This document shows, in pieces, positions 14,222 to 26,952 of a stretch of 64,000 bases of DNA. Source of the DNA: Marsupella aquatica (Eukaryota; Marchantiophyta); NCBI GenBank assembly GCA_973895155.1, contig OZ316895.1, forward strand, positions 8,432,001 through 8,496,000. Direction: 5' to 3'. Each line of letters opens with the position of its first letter. Position 1 is the stretch's first letter. The notes under the pieces were generated by a model. That model made no database searches. It was not told the DNA's origin and saw only the letters and a program-made list of their open reading frames with translations. Both the position numbers and the translations under genes were made by a program.

Positions 14222-14660
14222 ATGACTCATGGGTCATTTTGTCTCGGGTTCAGGTTGAGTTAAGTTTCCAACCAGACGTCAATCCGTCATGTTCAAAGTG
14301 AGTTACAGGTCATTTTGATGCGGGTTGAGGGTGAGTTAAGTTTCCCATCATGTCAATCTGTCCTTATTCAAAGTGAGGCATGTGTCAATTGACTTAGGTT
14401 CAGAGTGAGTTGAGTTTCCAACCCAACGTTTATCGGACCATGTCCAAAGCGGGGTTCAAAGTGGGTCGCCAGTCATTTTGATCCTGGTTCAGGGTGAGTT
14501 GAGTTTCCAACCCAACATCAATCCGTCGGTGAGGTTCAAAGTGAGTGGTGGTCAATTTGACTCAGGTTCAGAGTAAGTTGAGTTTCCAACCAACGTCCAT
14601 CCATCGGTGTTCAAAGTAAGTCGTGGGTCATTCTGACTCAGGTCCAGGATGAGTTAAGTT
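14222..14660. repeat. Minisatellite, about 75-90 bp x 5-6
   Basis: Repeated units share the order GGTCATTTTGACTCAGG, then TTCAGGGTGAGTTAAG, TTTCCAACCCAACGTC and a TTCAAAGTGAGT block. Units differ at 10-25% of positions, which points to an older array. No open frame spans it. Confidence 0.85.
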
Positions 14661-17081
14661 TTGGATTTCACACGGTCCTCTAGCAATAATTGTACCCCCA
14701 GAGAGGTCTTGACATCTATTTTCCTTTCGTTTTCGATCTTTGTTTGTGAAAATGTGTGTTGATATTGACTTCCCCTCTCAATTTGTAAGTAAGCACTTTT
14801 CTGTTAATAACTGATGTTTGGCCCGAAGCTGATTTTTCTCATTCGTGTTTCCCTAGCGTTTTGTTTGCCATGAAATACGACGCTACACTGTTTTGTATCG
14901 AGCTTGGTTGATGGATTGGCAAATTGACTTGGCAGATCACCAGCTGGGTGGAGTGAAGGCTGGTCCAGTCAGGATTGTAAAGTCGTGTACAGTCATGCCT
15001 TTCAAAGTTCTCGAGTTTTTTATCAAGAGAAGCTAGGATTAATTTGTTTTTTGGTTTACCTGACCTGACCTGCAGGACTAACGACTTCCTTGTCCGATGA
15101 TGTAACAAAAGAATATGCAAGAATGGTCGTCCCCCTTGCTCTTCTTCGAGTGTCGTCTGTTTTTCTCCATACGTCCGATACACCCGTTCCAGAACTGCTC
15201 TTCTGAGTTCTTTCTATTTCCCAGACTTTTCCCTTTCCCTATGTGTTGCCATGACCACGGACACCCCTTCGAAAGGACCATCGCTGATGCGTAGCTATGA
15301 GAGCTGAAGACAAGGACTCGTGATTCTGTTCTGTAGCCATTGAGTTGAAGTGAATTATGACATGGTGACATGGGATAGGAGATCAACCTCTGACGGCGTT
15401 CCACGTTTCTCTTCGTCTGCTTTGCTTCATCGTTTCATCGATCTGTTCTCTATTCCGATTAGGATTGAGGTATATTAAATAAACTCAATATGACATTGAC
15501 GTGGGACAAACCATGGCGCGCACCGGATGATCGTCAGTAGAGCGCAACCATTTCAGAGTTTCCGCGAGGCCTATGCCAAATACCCCAAGGAGAGAACCTC
15601 ACCATTGTTTGACAGGTGTTGGGTCTAGTTCATTAGATCCTGTCAAGCATATTCTGGGCATCACATCGAAGTGTTGCCAGTAGTTGCAGGTGAATATGAT
15701 CAGTTATGCCGTACTGCACGCCGCTCGGAAGCTTCAACTGTTGAAACCATACTTTGATTATCAGGACTATCGGCATTGAGGTAAGTGGAGGAATGCAGAC
15801 CTTGAGGTTTTTGTTTTCCCTTGCAGTCGAATTTGAAGATCGTCGCAAGTTATGATAGTCTTGTGCATTGAAATGCGAGCATTTCTGAATTAATTAAGCC
15901 AGACGTGGCTGAATGAAGTTAGTTCCTAATCGTATCCATCCTACAGCTTCCCCCGAAGTTCCTGAAGCTGATTAGTTCAATTGACTCCTACAGGGAATGC
16001 CAACAGAGAGTAGTGGATTGTCTAGGTGTCGTAAGTTACGGTGATAACTGATTTGGTAATGGAAGGATGTTGATGTCACCTTTTGACTTGCTAAATTATT
16101 GCATTCGGATGTTTTCACTGCATAAAGAGAGCATTATCTCAGTCGGATGTTCCTCGATTTCAATATATTAATGGAGTTCGAAACATGAACTGTTCATGGC
16201 AAGTTTTAATTCACATCACTCGCACTCAAAATTCCGTTTTCATCACTTCCAAGCATCGTCTGTGCCATCTAGCATCAAAGTTTCAAATTGCATCTTCTGC
16301 TTGAGGTGGCCGATCTTCACGAAATCGCTCTCAACCCGGTGCCGACTGAATATTAAATCCTTTATTAGTCTATTATGTACGGGAATCTACTTAAGGGCAG
16401 ATCTCTCTGGTTAGTATTGGACTCCGGTTTGAGAGATGTAGTCCGTTTTTCTACAATTCTGTTCGAGTAAACCTTGTCTGTCCTTCGGGGGACACGGGAT
16501 GTGACAGAATCGAGCCTCACTTTATGAAGCAGCTCGTTGAGCTGAATGATCTGTCAGAATTGGGCATTACTTTTTGAAGCAACTCGTTGAGCGGAATCTA
16601 AAAGTTGCCAGGCTTGCTACCGATCAATCATAGCAATAAGCTTAAGTATCGCCCACCTTACTGCGAAACACTTTACTCGAATCAATCTATCTATCTATCT
16701 TCGAATCTATCTATCTGTGTAGGAGACCCAATAAAGGGGGAAAATATCTATATGCATATCAAAACAATCCCAAATGGAGGAGACCCAATAGCGAGAGACC
16801 CAAGAGAGAGGGGAAGTAAACTACTGAGCAGCCAACTGAAATCTGGTAGAGCTTAGGGGCAAATTCCATATGAGTATCACCAAAATTACAGCACGATTGT
16901 AAACAGTAAGAGATCTCTTTATAACAAACTTGTACATAAATGGAGAGGATGATAAATACAGTAACCATTTCCATCACAGGCTAAAGATGAGTCACCATAA
17001 CACTTATTGAGAAGTTACTTAACCAAGAATATATTACTTTCATCACATGCTAAAAATAAGTAACCCCAAAATTCAGAGGAG

Positions 17082-17262
17082 TTTCTTGAACTTCAAAACT
17101 ATGTGAATCGTTTCCTTCTCTCACCTACTGTAGTTGATGTCATATAACAGGAACTCTTTTGAATCGAAATGCTTTCTTGAACTTGAAAACTATGTGAATC
17201 GTTTCCTTCTCCACCTACTGTAGTTGATATCATATAACAGGAACTCTTTTGAATCGAAATGC
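17082..17262. repeat. Tandem duplication, about 91 bp x 2
   Basis: Two adjacent copies begin TTTCTTGAACTT and end CGAATCGAAATGCTT-like. They differ at only a few positions. Confidence 0.88.
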
Positions 17263-17689
17263 TTGTTGATTCGTGGATTTGTTGATTTATCTAGGTTCAC
17301 CCACTTTACCGATAACTTTAATGCACTCGCGAGATGTGCAAAACTTGAAGGTTGCGAATATAAAATTCCTTGTGCGTGGATTGTCTGAATGTCTGGCGTC
17401 CGAGCACCGAAATCCCACCGAAGTCCATGCCACCAATCCGGGTAAGCCCCGTCCAACTGTCCAACTTTCTGTCTCTCACACATCGAAGGAAACATCTGTC
17501 CGCTGTTGCACGTGGTTTAGCTACTTCAGTACTTGCTCTGACCTACTTGTCGACGCCTTGTCTCCTTCACTGACGATTCCTACATTGTAATAACTTGTTT
17601 CGTGGTCCTGTTTACGTAGGTCGTTGGTTGGTGGCTACAATCCGTTGAGGTCAACAACACAGTGCTTAGTTACAGTCATGTCTGATCTA

Positions 17690-17885
17690 CTGTCGAGAAG
17701 TCATGTTTGTACAGCAGTCAATTTAGTGTTGGCTAATATTCGCCGTAGCCTTACCTGTCGACAACAGTCGTGTCTAATGTGCTATACAGCAGTCATTTTT
17801 GTATTGGCTAACTTTCGCCATAGCCTTACCTGTCAACAACACAGCGCTCCCTTACTGACAATGTCTGATGCACTGTCCAGCAGTT
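17690..17885. repeat. Tandem repeat, 2-3 units
   Basis: Units share CAGCAGTCA, TTGGCTAA, TTCGCC, then TAGCCTTACCTGTCGACAAC and a TGTCTgATG block. The third unit is incomplete and more diverged. Confidence 0.75.
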
Positions 17886-19981
17886 ATTTTCGACTTGAAA
17901 ATTCCTGCTCCAGCTACGGGCAAATGATCCAAAGAAAAATTAGGGAGAAATAAGTCAAATACACCAAATTTTGCCTCCTGCCGCAGTATGATTCGTCAGA
18001 TCTTGGAAGAACTGACAGCCTTCCTTGAGATCAGGAAGATCTAATGGATGTCTTAAATGTATGATATCTGGTGGGTCTGACATATTTTCCCTTCTAGACC
18101 CTTCAGGCGTTTGCCACTTCGAAGTACCCAAAAAAATTCAATGCTGTACAGAAACGCAGGCCCAGGTTTGCGAAGGTTTGTATGGTCAGTTGCTGGATCA
18201 GATATAATAATTTACTCAAAGACGCCGAGCTACAGGTCACACATAACTGCACGTGCTCAGTAGTTTTTTTTATGAATCCTCAAACTCTTTTAAGTTTATT
18301 TTCCACACTGCCAGAACACAAGAGGAGCCCAAACCCGAAGACATGATACCAAAGGGAAAAAAAAAACAATAAAGCAGGGTAAACAGAACCACAAACTTAC
18401 AGCCTTATTGATTGACAAACTGAAAAGCTTGGTAATGCTCCAGTGTAAACTCCATAGGAGGGTCCAAAGGAGAAAGTTGACTAGAAATCCCAAATCCAAC
18501 TGCTTCTGCCCATTGACATTCGTATCACATTCCCCATTCAGTTCTCTCTAAGATTTCAAGGAACTTCACCATTTTGATTCAGCATTCCCGCGATCATTTA
18601 CAGCAGTGCAATGGTTCTGGAATGCGAGACAGGACACCCCGCAAGCATTTCCAGTAATGCAACGGTTTGACAGGACAGATCAATGGCAGTGATTCTTGTC
18701 CCAGGGATAAATTCTTGTCATTGATTGGGAAAACTAAAGAGAATTTCACAGAAAATTATACATTTCCAAATAAATGGAAAGTTTCTTTTTACTGTCCCAA
18801 GTACCCAATCTGTGGACCTCATTCAAAGATCATAGATATATTCCAAGGGCTGCTTTGAAGGGTCATAAAAATGACACTCAAAGCGAACATGGTTGGCTGA
18901 GGAAGGAAGACTTGGAAGCCCCATTGATCGTCATGTTCAGGTGATTCCAAATATTGCAAGGGCCAGCGTCATTACAACAACGCAGATAGTTTATTGGACT
19001 GCAAGCAATGGCCTTTCTCTAGCTGCATATCCAGAATTTCGTGACTTTGCTGCTGCACATCTTGCTTCCGCAAAAAGTGCCTGCCCCCAAAATAAAATTA
19101 TGGTACATAATTTTACTAACCAGCTTCCAAGAAGAGATTCTTAACTAAGCCACGTCAGATTACGTGGAAGACCTACATCTTGAACACTTTCTGCAGCCCT
19201 TTTACTATTCGCGTTGGATGAATCCATCGACCGATTGTGCAGTATTTCTACTTTGAAATCGAATTAACTTGTATGATTGGACACAGCGAAAATGATGGAG
19301 CTAATGTGATAGGTGGTGGTTCTACATCTAGGAGAGGCAATGTGTCTGCCCGACTGTCACAATTGAGATCAAACACATGACCTCGGAGACCCGAACCAAT
19401 TTCCAGTCAATTTGGACGTCTTCGAGATATATCTTGGAGATTAGACCCCGAAAGAGACCCCAAAGACATGACAGTCAGAGCCGTATTTGATTATCGGAAA
19501 GAAGGGCAGTGACCATGAAAATATTACCTGTCTATTCTTGCGATGAAGGAGACAGGCACATGACAGAAAATGAGCAATCCTGGAAGCAAAATCACTATAT
19601 GCTTCAATCCGTACTCAAGATCAGAAGATTTTTCTTCGTTAAGTGATGAGAGTCCTGACATGAATAACTCAATGTCTAAGACTGGCAATTATGGGACTCT
19701 TCAAAGGAGTCGTTCAGTTACAGCACATATTTACAAAGATGTTAAAATTGAGCATAGAACAGCCACTTTATCTTGAACACCTAAAACCTGTAATCCATGG
19801 CATCTAAGTACCCAAGAGACGCAAAGGGCAATTAAATGAGATGGACAGGGTAATCTCAAGCTAAGTTCAAAGGACTTCATACGACAGGCCTGATGATATA
19901 ACTCAATTCCGATGTACGAGACATTTTGTCAATACCAGAAGGATTGCGAGGTTGATGGGGACACGAATCTTTGTTGTATTC

Positions 19982-22900
19982 TCATATTTCTTCATCTTCA
20001 AAGGGATCCCGCTCCGGATAGTCTCCAACCTGAAAAAATGTTCAAATTAAGGAAAATTTTATTCAAAAGGTTACCCGACAACAATTGTAGAATTGGACCA
20101 GAGTTCTATATTTGAGTTTATACTCGGAATGCAGAGCAATATCATCAAGTATAGCAGAGAGGAGTTGAATTAGAATGCCACTGGCAATTAGTTTGGTAAG
20201 AAAGAAGCCTCGTTACCCCCGATAACTACGCAACATTTTCCAATCAAAATGGTACAACCAACTGGTTCATGCGTAAACATCCAACCTTTAGTCTATCTGG
20301 CCGTAGCATAGAACCAAATGGTGAACGACAGGTAAAGTATCTCTTCCCTTTCACCCTGCAAAAGGCCATTATTCAGTATGAATGAAAGGATTCGCAGAGG
20401 TGGCTACAGCAAGAATAGTCATGAACTGCTTGCTATGATTACCCACTGAAAGTCTGATGTCCACCAAGAGAAAATTGACTAAGTCATCTTCAACCTTACA
20501 CAGGACCTGACCAATCTCTCCTGTTACTTTGATTTTACATCCTTGTCATGTTCTTCGAATGCTTTCAAATATCAACATACAGTATATTCCTTTGACCTTC
20601 GTAGCTAACCAATAGAGAATCAAAAACTTCTTAACCACAGAAGGGAGTTTGAAGATCATACAGGCCATCATGCTTTCCAACTGGTTCATCATATTGGACC
20701 CCAACCCAAAACCCAGGGTTTAAAGTCTCTGCCCTTCCAACGAACTTCACTACACCTCGCTTGCCTCCTGGATCGACCTCACATCTGTTTCCAACCTGCA
20801 CAAGATACAATACACACTTCTAACATCACCAAGATAGCAGAACACTCTCCAATTGATAGACATGGGCAGTGCATTTAGCATTAACGAGCAAATGAACACA
20901 CAAGGCAAATTATCAGGGAGCAATAACATGCAATCTGACCCACAAACTATCATCGTGAGTCGGAGTTATTGGTAAGATAGCTCTTGCTTTGGTTCAACGG
21001 TTGGAAAGGATTGAAATTGTCTCGTACTTGTATCCCTAATGCTACATCTTCCATGTAGCTATCGTCCATTGGTTGGACCTGCAAGACAGACATCATAGAA
21101 AATCGTCAAACAACCAGAAAGATCCTTTTACTGACTCCTGGAAGCAAATGGTCTGGTCATACTCAAAGTCGTGCTCTTTCCTAAAACTCATACCATAAAA
21201 GTACCTAAACGGTGTAAAGGAATATGAGGCGTGCTTCAGTCAGGACTCGCAAGACCAACATGAATGGACTTTGACTGACCTCTGGGACAGGCACCCCTTT
21301 CCTTGAAGCCATTTCCTGTACAAGACAAACATAAGAACAGATACATGGAATCAAAATAGGCTTGAGAGCCTGAATTCCCGATATTACAAGAATCAAATGT
21401 CAACATACATCTGAACTGAGAAAAGGAAAGCAGTAGTTTGGGCTAGGATTCATAACCTCGTCCAAAACCACGCCGAAAAAGGAAGCTAAATAGTAATCCT
21501 ATCTTCGCTTCGCTTTTTCATTGGCGACCACTCATTATACAGAAGATTTATCATTATTAGTAAAGTTTTGAGAGATTATGAATTGTTATATCTAGCTTCC
21601 CTGGTCCCGTCTTTCCTGATAAGTCAAGGTTATTTTCAGCAGAATTGACACAGGCCACGACTCTTGCAGGATGGGAACACAAGTTAGTGGGATACCTTTT
21701 GGAGAGTCCATGTCGGATCTTCTGCGAGTCGCTTTTCTTTGAATTTTCTGTATGTGTCTGAAAGCACGAAAGTAACAATTCTCACTTGCATTAAAGGAAC
21801 AGCTAGTGCAGGACTGTGGAAGTAAAGTGGTCTTATTGTATTAGACCTAGGCAACTAATCAATCACTGACACCTCGCCCAGAAAATCACGAATGTCTCCG
21901 ACTCGCGCTTCCTGCCATTCAATAAAAAAAATGGACACGCATTCGTTCCGCAGTTGGGGAACGCACCATCTCGCTTATTGTACGCATCATCCGAAATAGT
22001 ATACTTCTCAATCAGTGAAGTATCTTCCAGCCAGCCTCCTGCTGCAAGTGACCCTGGGTCAAGGTCTACAATGTGAATGCAGTACCTGTGAACCACTTAC
22101 CCAATGGCACAACAGTGGTGAGCCAGACTGGCTATCAAAATCTCCTCTCAAACAGCAGGCGAACACATATCACTCGAGACTGTCAGTCCTTTCCAATGAA
22201 CATAAGTGACGGGTATGGCAGCAGAAAGATAGGGTTTAGAAATTTGAATTAATAAGCTGAAATTTGTAGCTCAGATTAACGAGATCAAAATAATTAGTCA
22301 CAGCACCCTGAAAATCTGTCTCCAACCAGCCCCAAGCTGGATTTTAGGTAAACGTAGGAAGCCGAGAAATTCAACGGGCTGATCTATGCCAGTCAGGGAT
22401 GGAATGCGTAATTATCCACACGAAAGGAAGGAAATCAGAGGGCGTTGAGCTAAGTACCTACCCATCAAATGGAGAGTAATATCCCAATGGTCGAGCATCT
22501 TCCACAAGATCATAAAGCTTTGTATTTTCGTCATCTAATAGCTGCAGGTGCATTGACTCAACTGCCGTCCCGGTGTGCGTCCGCAGACGCTCCTTCACAT
22601 TCCCGATCGTTGTCTGCCAGACACATCGTCTTTATCAGATTAGTCCCACAATTCAGATATGGCTGTCAAAACTTCGACAAGAAACTCGCAAGGATCCGAT
22701 CAGCGCTTCCTAGTTCTTCGAGAACAGAGTATGAATGTGTTTAATAAGTATATCATTCCACTGTTTCATGGATAATATCCACTAATATAAATGTCAGTAA
22801 GAATTCGTTCCTCATTAGCATCCTCTCCTCCAGCTCTCACCCAAGCCTTCGAACAGGGGCACATTATTCAAGAAACTCTTATCGCAGATGGCGTCCAGAG

Positions 22901-23164
22901 AAGCTACTCGTCCGGGATTGCTTAAGCTATCCGGGTTTCCCACGTAGAACCGTACACCACTAAACAACTTGACCAGCAGCGAGGAGAAAACAGAGAGGTG
23001 GTGATAAGGTGGAAAGCAGAACTTACGTGCAGATCGAAGCGCAGTTCATGAAATCTTGCTTTCAGGTTTGAATGAGTGACTTGCAAGAGGACCGTGTCCT
23101 CCGCTTGGTTCTGTGAAGACGGGCCTCTGACATAGTTCTTCAGAGACTCTAAGGCGACCGACAT
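19982..23164 (-). CDS. TBCB: Tubulin-folding cofactor B (TBCB), complete, 9 exons
   Basis: The product is a cytosolic chaperone that handles alpha-tubulin together with cofactor E on the way to assembly-competent dimers. Exons on the reverse strand, all GT-AG and joining in phase: 23164-23027, 22613-22462, 22085-21967, 21757-21696, 21315-21280, 21078-21028, 20795-20662, 20355-20286 and 20029-19982. The total is 810 bp, or 269 residues. The ubiquitin-like domain spans about residues 17-104 ([11 protein letters not shown], then a TIGNVKERL helix). The linker carries the family motif [16 protein letters not shown], and a short coiled region follows. The CAP-Gly domain covers about 187-250, with the diagnostic GKHDG at 226-230 in place of the canonical GKNDG, as I recall for plant cofactor B. 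The C-terminus ends in an acidic EEI-type tail, as expected for interaction with cofactor E. Length matches the family. The ATG at 23164 is the first one that gives a standard N-terminus. Confidence 0.95.
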
Positions 23165-23629
23165 TGTCTCCGGAACAGAAAGGAACAGGCCGGCGGGGAA
23201 AGGCAGGAGCAAAGGGATGTACACAGAGAGACACGACGATGGACGAGTCTGGGTCCCGAAATGTCAGTCCACCACCGAAAGCACAATCTGGCGAAGTACA
23301 CAAATCCCGATCCGTTTCAGACCGAAAAGATGATCATTCTGTGAATCTGATTATCGCTCTGAACTGAAGAATGATCTAATTCGACAGATCTCTTCACGGA
23401 ATAGAGTATACTACTGAACCCCAATACAAATACGGGAGGCAGCGACAGCAAAACAAGGTGGGATGAAAGACCTTCACTACTACAGGATCGATGATCGATG
23501 ATAGATGATAGATGATCGATGGGTTTACGATGCTAGAGGAGACGGCAGAATTTTGAATGTCGCGCAGACCGAAAAGCTGAGCTCTGTAGCGAAAGGAAAA
23601 CACACAGTGGTGCTCAGAAGGCGGGAGAA

Positions 23630-24400
23630 GGATCGTGCCCTCTGCATAAGTGCACGCAATACGGTGCCCTCTGCATAAGTGCACGCAATACAAGTGCCTT
23701 CCCTCGTTAAGTGCACCACTTGACTACCTAAGCATAGTGCAATCACTTGATTAGTGCCCTACTTACTGTGACTAGCATAGGCGCACCCCAAACAAGGGCG
23801 ATCCCTCGTTTAGTGCACTTCTTGCACTGACTTCTGCATAGTGCAATCCCTCACTACTTTGCCATCACCTTGTACAGGTGCACCCATACAGGTGCAATGC
23901 CTAGATTAGTGCACTACTTACTGTCACAGCATAGGTGCACCAAGTCCAAGTGCACTACTTACTATGACAGCATGGGTTCACCCAGTCCAAGTGCAATCCT
24001 TAGTTTAGTGCACTACTTACTGTGACAGCATAGGTGCACCCCATACAAGGGCAATCGCTTGTTCAGTGCACTGCTTGCACTGACCTCTGCATAAATGCAT
24101 TTCCTCATTTAGTGCACTACGTGCAGTGACCTGTGCATATGTGCACCCATACAAGTGCAATCCCTTGTTTAGTGCACCACTTACTGTGACAGCACAGGTG
24201 CACCCCATGCAAGGGCAATCCCTTGTTTAGTGCACTTCTTGCACTGACCTCTGCACAAGATCATTCAGTGACCTGTGGGATAGGTGCACCCATACAAGTG
24301 CAATTACTCTTTGAGTGCACTGCTTGCAGTACCTCTGCTGAAATTGCAATCTCTTGTTTAGTGCATGACTTATCATGACCTCTACATAAGTGCACCATAA
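23630..24400. repeat. Minisatellite built on GTGCA-containing units
   Basis: About 770 bp in which phrases such as TAGTGCACTACTTACTGTGA, CAGCATAGGTGCACCC, CATACAAGTGCAATCC and CTTGTTTAGTGCA recur about every 50-60 bp, alternating in pairs. Reverse-strand open frames rich in Cys, Thr and Ala through this block are products of the repeat. Confidence 0.9.
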
Positions 24401-24672
24401 GTGCGAGGGGGGGGGGGGGGGGGGCCGAGGAGGTACCAGCAATCAGAGGCTGAAAATCTAAGCGAGTTTTCAAGTATCAATTTCATCTCATTAGTCCACC
24501 ATAGTGGCTCATCAGTTCACCATTGGGGGGGGGGGACTCAATATGTATAGGGTAATGGGTTACTACCATTGGGGGGAGCCTCATTATGTATAGGGTTAAG
24601 CCTCATTATGTATAAGGTTATGTGTAGGGTAATGACGATTTGGTCTGGGGTCTGTTAGAAAGTGTTAGAAAT

Positions 24673-25010
24673 GTTCACAGGCTGCAACCAGGAAGTTTTT
24701 CTGTTCACAGGCTGCAACCAGGAAGTTTTTCTGAGCTTTGTGGGAACACATTTCAACACCCCAGCCCAAACATACTTATTACCTGTCCTGAAAAAAATAT
24801 TACTGGGTAAGGCAGGGTTATGGAAATGGTAGCACCTACAGTAATAGAAAAGGTTAGAAGTAAAGAATTACATAAATTTGAGCACCCCAGCCCAAACATA
24901 GTTAATACCTGTCCTGAAAAAAAAATATTACTGGGTAAGGCAGGGTTATGGAAATGGTAGCACCTACAGTAATAGAAATGGTTAGAAGTAAAGAATTACA
25001 TAAATTTGAG
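24673..25010. repeat. Two nested direct duplications
   Basis: A 30-bp unit (TTCACAGGCTGCAACCAGG...) is repeated back to back at about 24,673-24,732. A unit of about 126 bp starting CACCCCAGCCCAAACATA is then repeated at about 24,757-24,882 and 24,883-25,010, nearly identically. The second copy lies within 80 bp of the CRTISO stop codon, so the CRTISO 3' untranslated region may include it. Confidence 0.88.
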
Positions 25011-25089
25011 GGATCTACGTTAAACAAGTAAAGCACCAAAGAAAAGGAGCTTTCAGTTCCAAGCGTTCAGCAAGATGTTGTTTCAATAA

Positions 25090-26952
25090 TTAAGCCAATG
25101 TTCGGAACCAAGCAAGAAGCTTGCCGAGTCCCCGATCGAGTATGGCATTCCGCCTTTCCAGACCAAGGTCTGCCGCTACTCTATGGGCGCACATGACGCC
25201 GGAGAAAGCCACAGCAATCACACCCTGTCCGGGGAAGCAGCTGTCCCCCACACAATACAAGCCGTCCACAGCCGTGGTGTTGAAAGGCATGGCGAGCAAT
25301 CCTCTCGGCCTCCCTTTCGGTATCGGCCCGTAGGTGCCATCCTCTCTCGCGAGATACCTCCTGTGCGTCTTCGGCGAACCCGCCTCTCGAAATGTCGTGG
25401 CGTTCCTCAATCCCGGAAACAATTCCTTCTCGAGTCTCTCGACAATTGTATCCGCTGCTGCCTCCTTCTTTGCCTTGTAATCGTCCCGTGATAATCCCTC
25501 CCAGTCGTCGATCCAGGCCGTGGTGAAAATGTGCAGAATGTGGTGACCGGGTGGCGCTAATGATGGGTCCAGGAGAGTAGGGATGCTCAGAAAAATCACT
25601 TCGTAGGGGTCTTGGAGCTTCGACCAACTCGTCTCCAGAAGGAAGTGGTGGCAATCTGTCCCTTCAGGTAAGACATCTGCTCTCACTCCCATGTGGATGG
25701 AGAAGAACGACGGGGACTTCTTGTAGTGTTTCTGGAACAGGCGCTCTTCTTCGGGCATCTGAGAGGGACTGAGCAAACTCTCGAATGTGTCCCATCTCGT
25801 CGCATTGGATATTATTTTCTTTGCCAGTAACTGTCTGCCGTTTGCGAGTTGCACCCCGACTGCCTTTCCGTCGTCTGAAAGGACGATAGATTTGACATTT
25901 GCTCTGTACATAATCTCACCACCGTGTTCCTCAAACCCTTCGGCAAGCTGCTGTGCAATGGCTCCAACGCCTCCCACGGGGTAGTTGATGCCTCCGAAAT
26001 GCCTGTCACACACCACCATTGCGCAATTGATCATAGGAGTGAACGATGCGTCGACTGTGCTCACAATGAAGCACTCAGCATCGATGTAAGAAAGAAGCTC
26101 AGGGTCCTTTATGTGCTTTCGGGCAATGTCCCCCGCATTTTGGGGCAGATAGTAAGCTAATGTCAGGCATGCAATGGGATTCTTGAAGAACTGCCCTAAA
26201 AGATACAGAGGCTCCTCCAGAGACTTCAGCTCGAGTGAATTGAGTGCATTGAAGACCCTCCAGCATTCACCAAAAAATCCGTCGATTCCTGGCTTTTCAT
26301 GAGGGAAACGCTTGTGCAATTCATTGATGAAATGTTCGTACTCCCGGTGCACCTTCACTGAGAGGCCATCCGGCAAGTGATAGTGAACTGTTACTGGATC
26401 TGGTATAAGCTCCATCTTCTTGCCGACCGCGGCTAAAGCTCGCGTGACCAGATTTATGTTTCCCTTGTCACTGAAGCCGAACATCACGGACGAGCCGACA
26501 TCGAATGTGTACCCATTGCGCTTGAAGTAACCGGAGCTGCCACCGGGAATAACGTACTTCTCCAGCAACAGCACCTTCGCATTTCGGATTGCAAGCTGTG
26601 TGGCAGCAACGAGGCCGCCCATGCCTGCCCCTATGATAATTGCATCGTACTCATTCTCGTCATTCGTTCCCGTCGTCGCCAACTCTGCTGCACTGTCGAC
26701 CGCCACAGCCGCTCTCGCTCTGCCTGTTACTCTCCCCTGTTGCCCCTGTTGCCGCTGCTGCCTTTCTGTCTTGACCGCCTCCAATTCTCTCCAGCTGCTG
26801 CTGCTACTACTCAATTCCTTCGTTGATGATAATTGCCGGAACGAACGAGTCCGGAGACCGAAGACATTTGGGATGGGATTCGACTGAGGGTTTCGGACTG
26901 GAGCCAAGGGAAGCAACGTGGTTGTGGACAGTCCCGTCGTGAACACAGCCAT
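25090..26952 (-). CDS. CRTISO: Carotenoid isomerase (prolycopene isomerase), complete, intronless
   Basis: The product is a plastid FAD-dependent enzyme that converts cis bonds of tetra-cis-lycopene (prolycopene) to all-trans lycopene. A single uninterrupted frame encodes 620 residues. Residues 1 to about 90 are rich in Ser, Arg and Gln with few acidic residues, as expected of a chloroplast transit peptide. The FAD-binding motif GAGMGG lies at 108-113 after a hydrophobic strand, and the ribose-binding acidic residue is E131. The C-terminal signature [20 protein letters not shown] is at 564-583, and the protein ends in the family-typical WxRTLA. Length agrees with plant CRTISO (near 600 residues). 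The absence of introns is odd: neighbouring genes have 3-9 exons, and seed-plant CRTISO genes are intron-rich. It could be a retrocopy or an ancestral intron loss. I see no A-rich tail downstream. CRTISO-like paralogues are less likely, given the match through both termini. Confidence 0.94.
   Translation of the reverse strand: MAVFTTGLSTTTLLPLAPVRNPQSNPIPNVFGLRTRSFRQLSSTKELSSSSSSWRELEAVKTERQQRQQGQQGRVTGRARAAVAVDSAAELATTGTNDENEYDAIIIGAGMGGLVAATQLAIRNAKVLLLEKYVIPGGSSGYFKRNGYTFDVGSSVMFGFSDKGNINLVTRALAAVGKKMELIPDPVTVHYHLPDGLSVKVHREYEHFINELHKRFPHEKPGIDGFFGECWRVFNALNSLELKSLEEPLYLLGQFFKNPIACLTLAYYLPQNAGDIARKHIKDPELLSYIDAECFIVSTVDASFTPMINCAMVVCDRHFGGINYPVGGVGAIAQQLAEGFEEHGGEIMYRANVKSIVLSDDGKAVGVQLANGRQLLAKKIISNATRWDTFESLLSPSQMPEEERLFQKHYKKSPSFFSIHMGVRADVLPEGTDCHHFLLETSWSKLQDPYEVIFLSIPTLLDPSLAPPGHHILHIFTTAWIDDWEGLSRDDYKAKKEAAADTIVERLEKELFPGLRNATTFREAGSPKTHRRYLAREDGTYGPIPKGRPRGLLAMPFNTTAVDGLYCVGDSCFPGQGVIAVAFSGVMCAHRVAADLGLERRNAILDRGLGKLLAWFRTLA

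Larger units (their letters stand above)
6514..19981. other. Long gene-poor stretch with tandem repeats
   Basis: No gene could be supported across about 13.5 kb. The stretch holds local tandem duplications (6.8, 12.0, 14.2-14.7, 17.1 and 17.7 kb), a G homopolymer at 7.53 kb, and one copy of a dispersed repeat near 10.6-11.2 kb. Open frames near 12.9, 14.8-15.4 and 18.9-19.1 kb were examined; none matched a family or showed a convincing chain of in-phase splice sites. Confidence 0.5.
23165..25089. other. Intergenic stretch dominated by repeats
   Basis: Between the 5' end of TBCB and the 3' end of CRTISO there is no supported gene. The first 450 bp should contain the TBCB promoter and 5' leader. 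A GATCGATGAT-rich microsatellite sits at about 23,490-23,522. After that come a minisatellite, a G run at 24,408-24,423 and two direct duplications. Confidence 0.7.

Noticed and set aside
18893-19144. Forward frame reading VYWTASNGLSLAAYPEFRDF
   Set aside because: It looks coding-like for about 60 residues, but starts at TTG, lacks a matching splice chain and matches no family I know. It could be a pseudogene fragment.
23630-24400. Regular repeats resembling a CRISPR array
   Set aside because: Units are contiguous and diverged, with no constant repeat and unique spacer pattern, and the genome is eukaryotic.
25181-25654. 157-codon reverse-strand frame inside CRTISO
   Set aside because: It is a shadow frame within a fully conserved CRTISO coding region, with no start context or family match.
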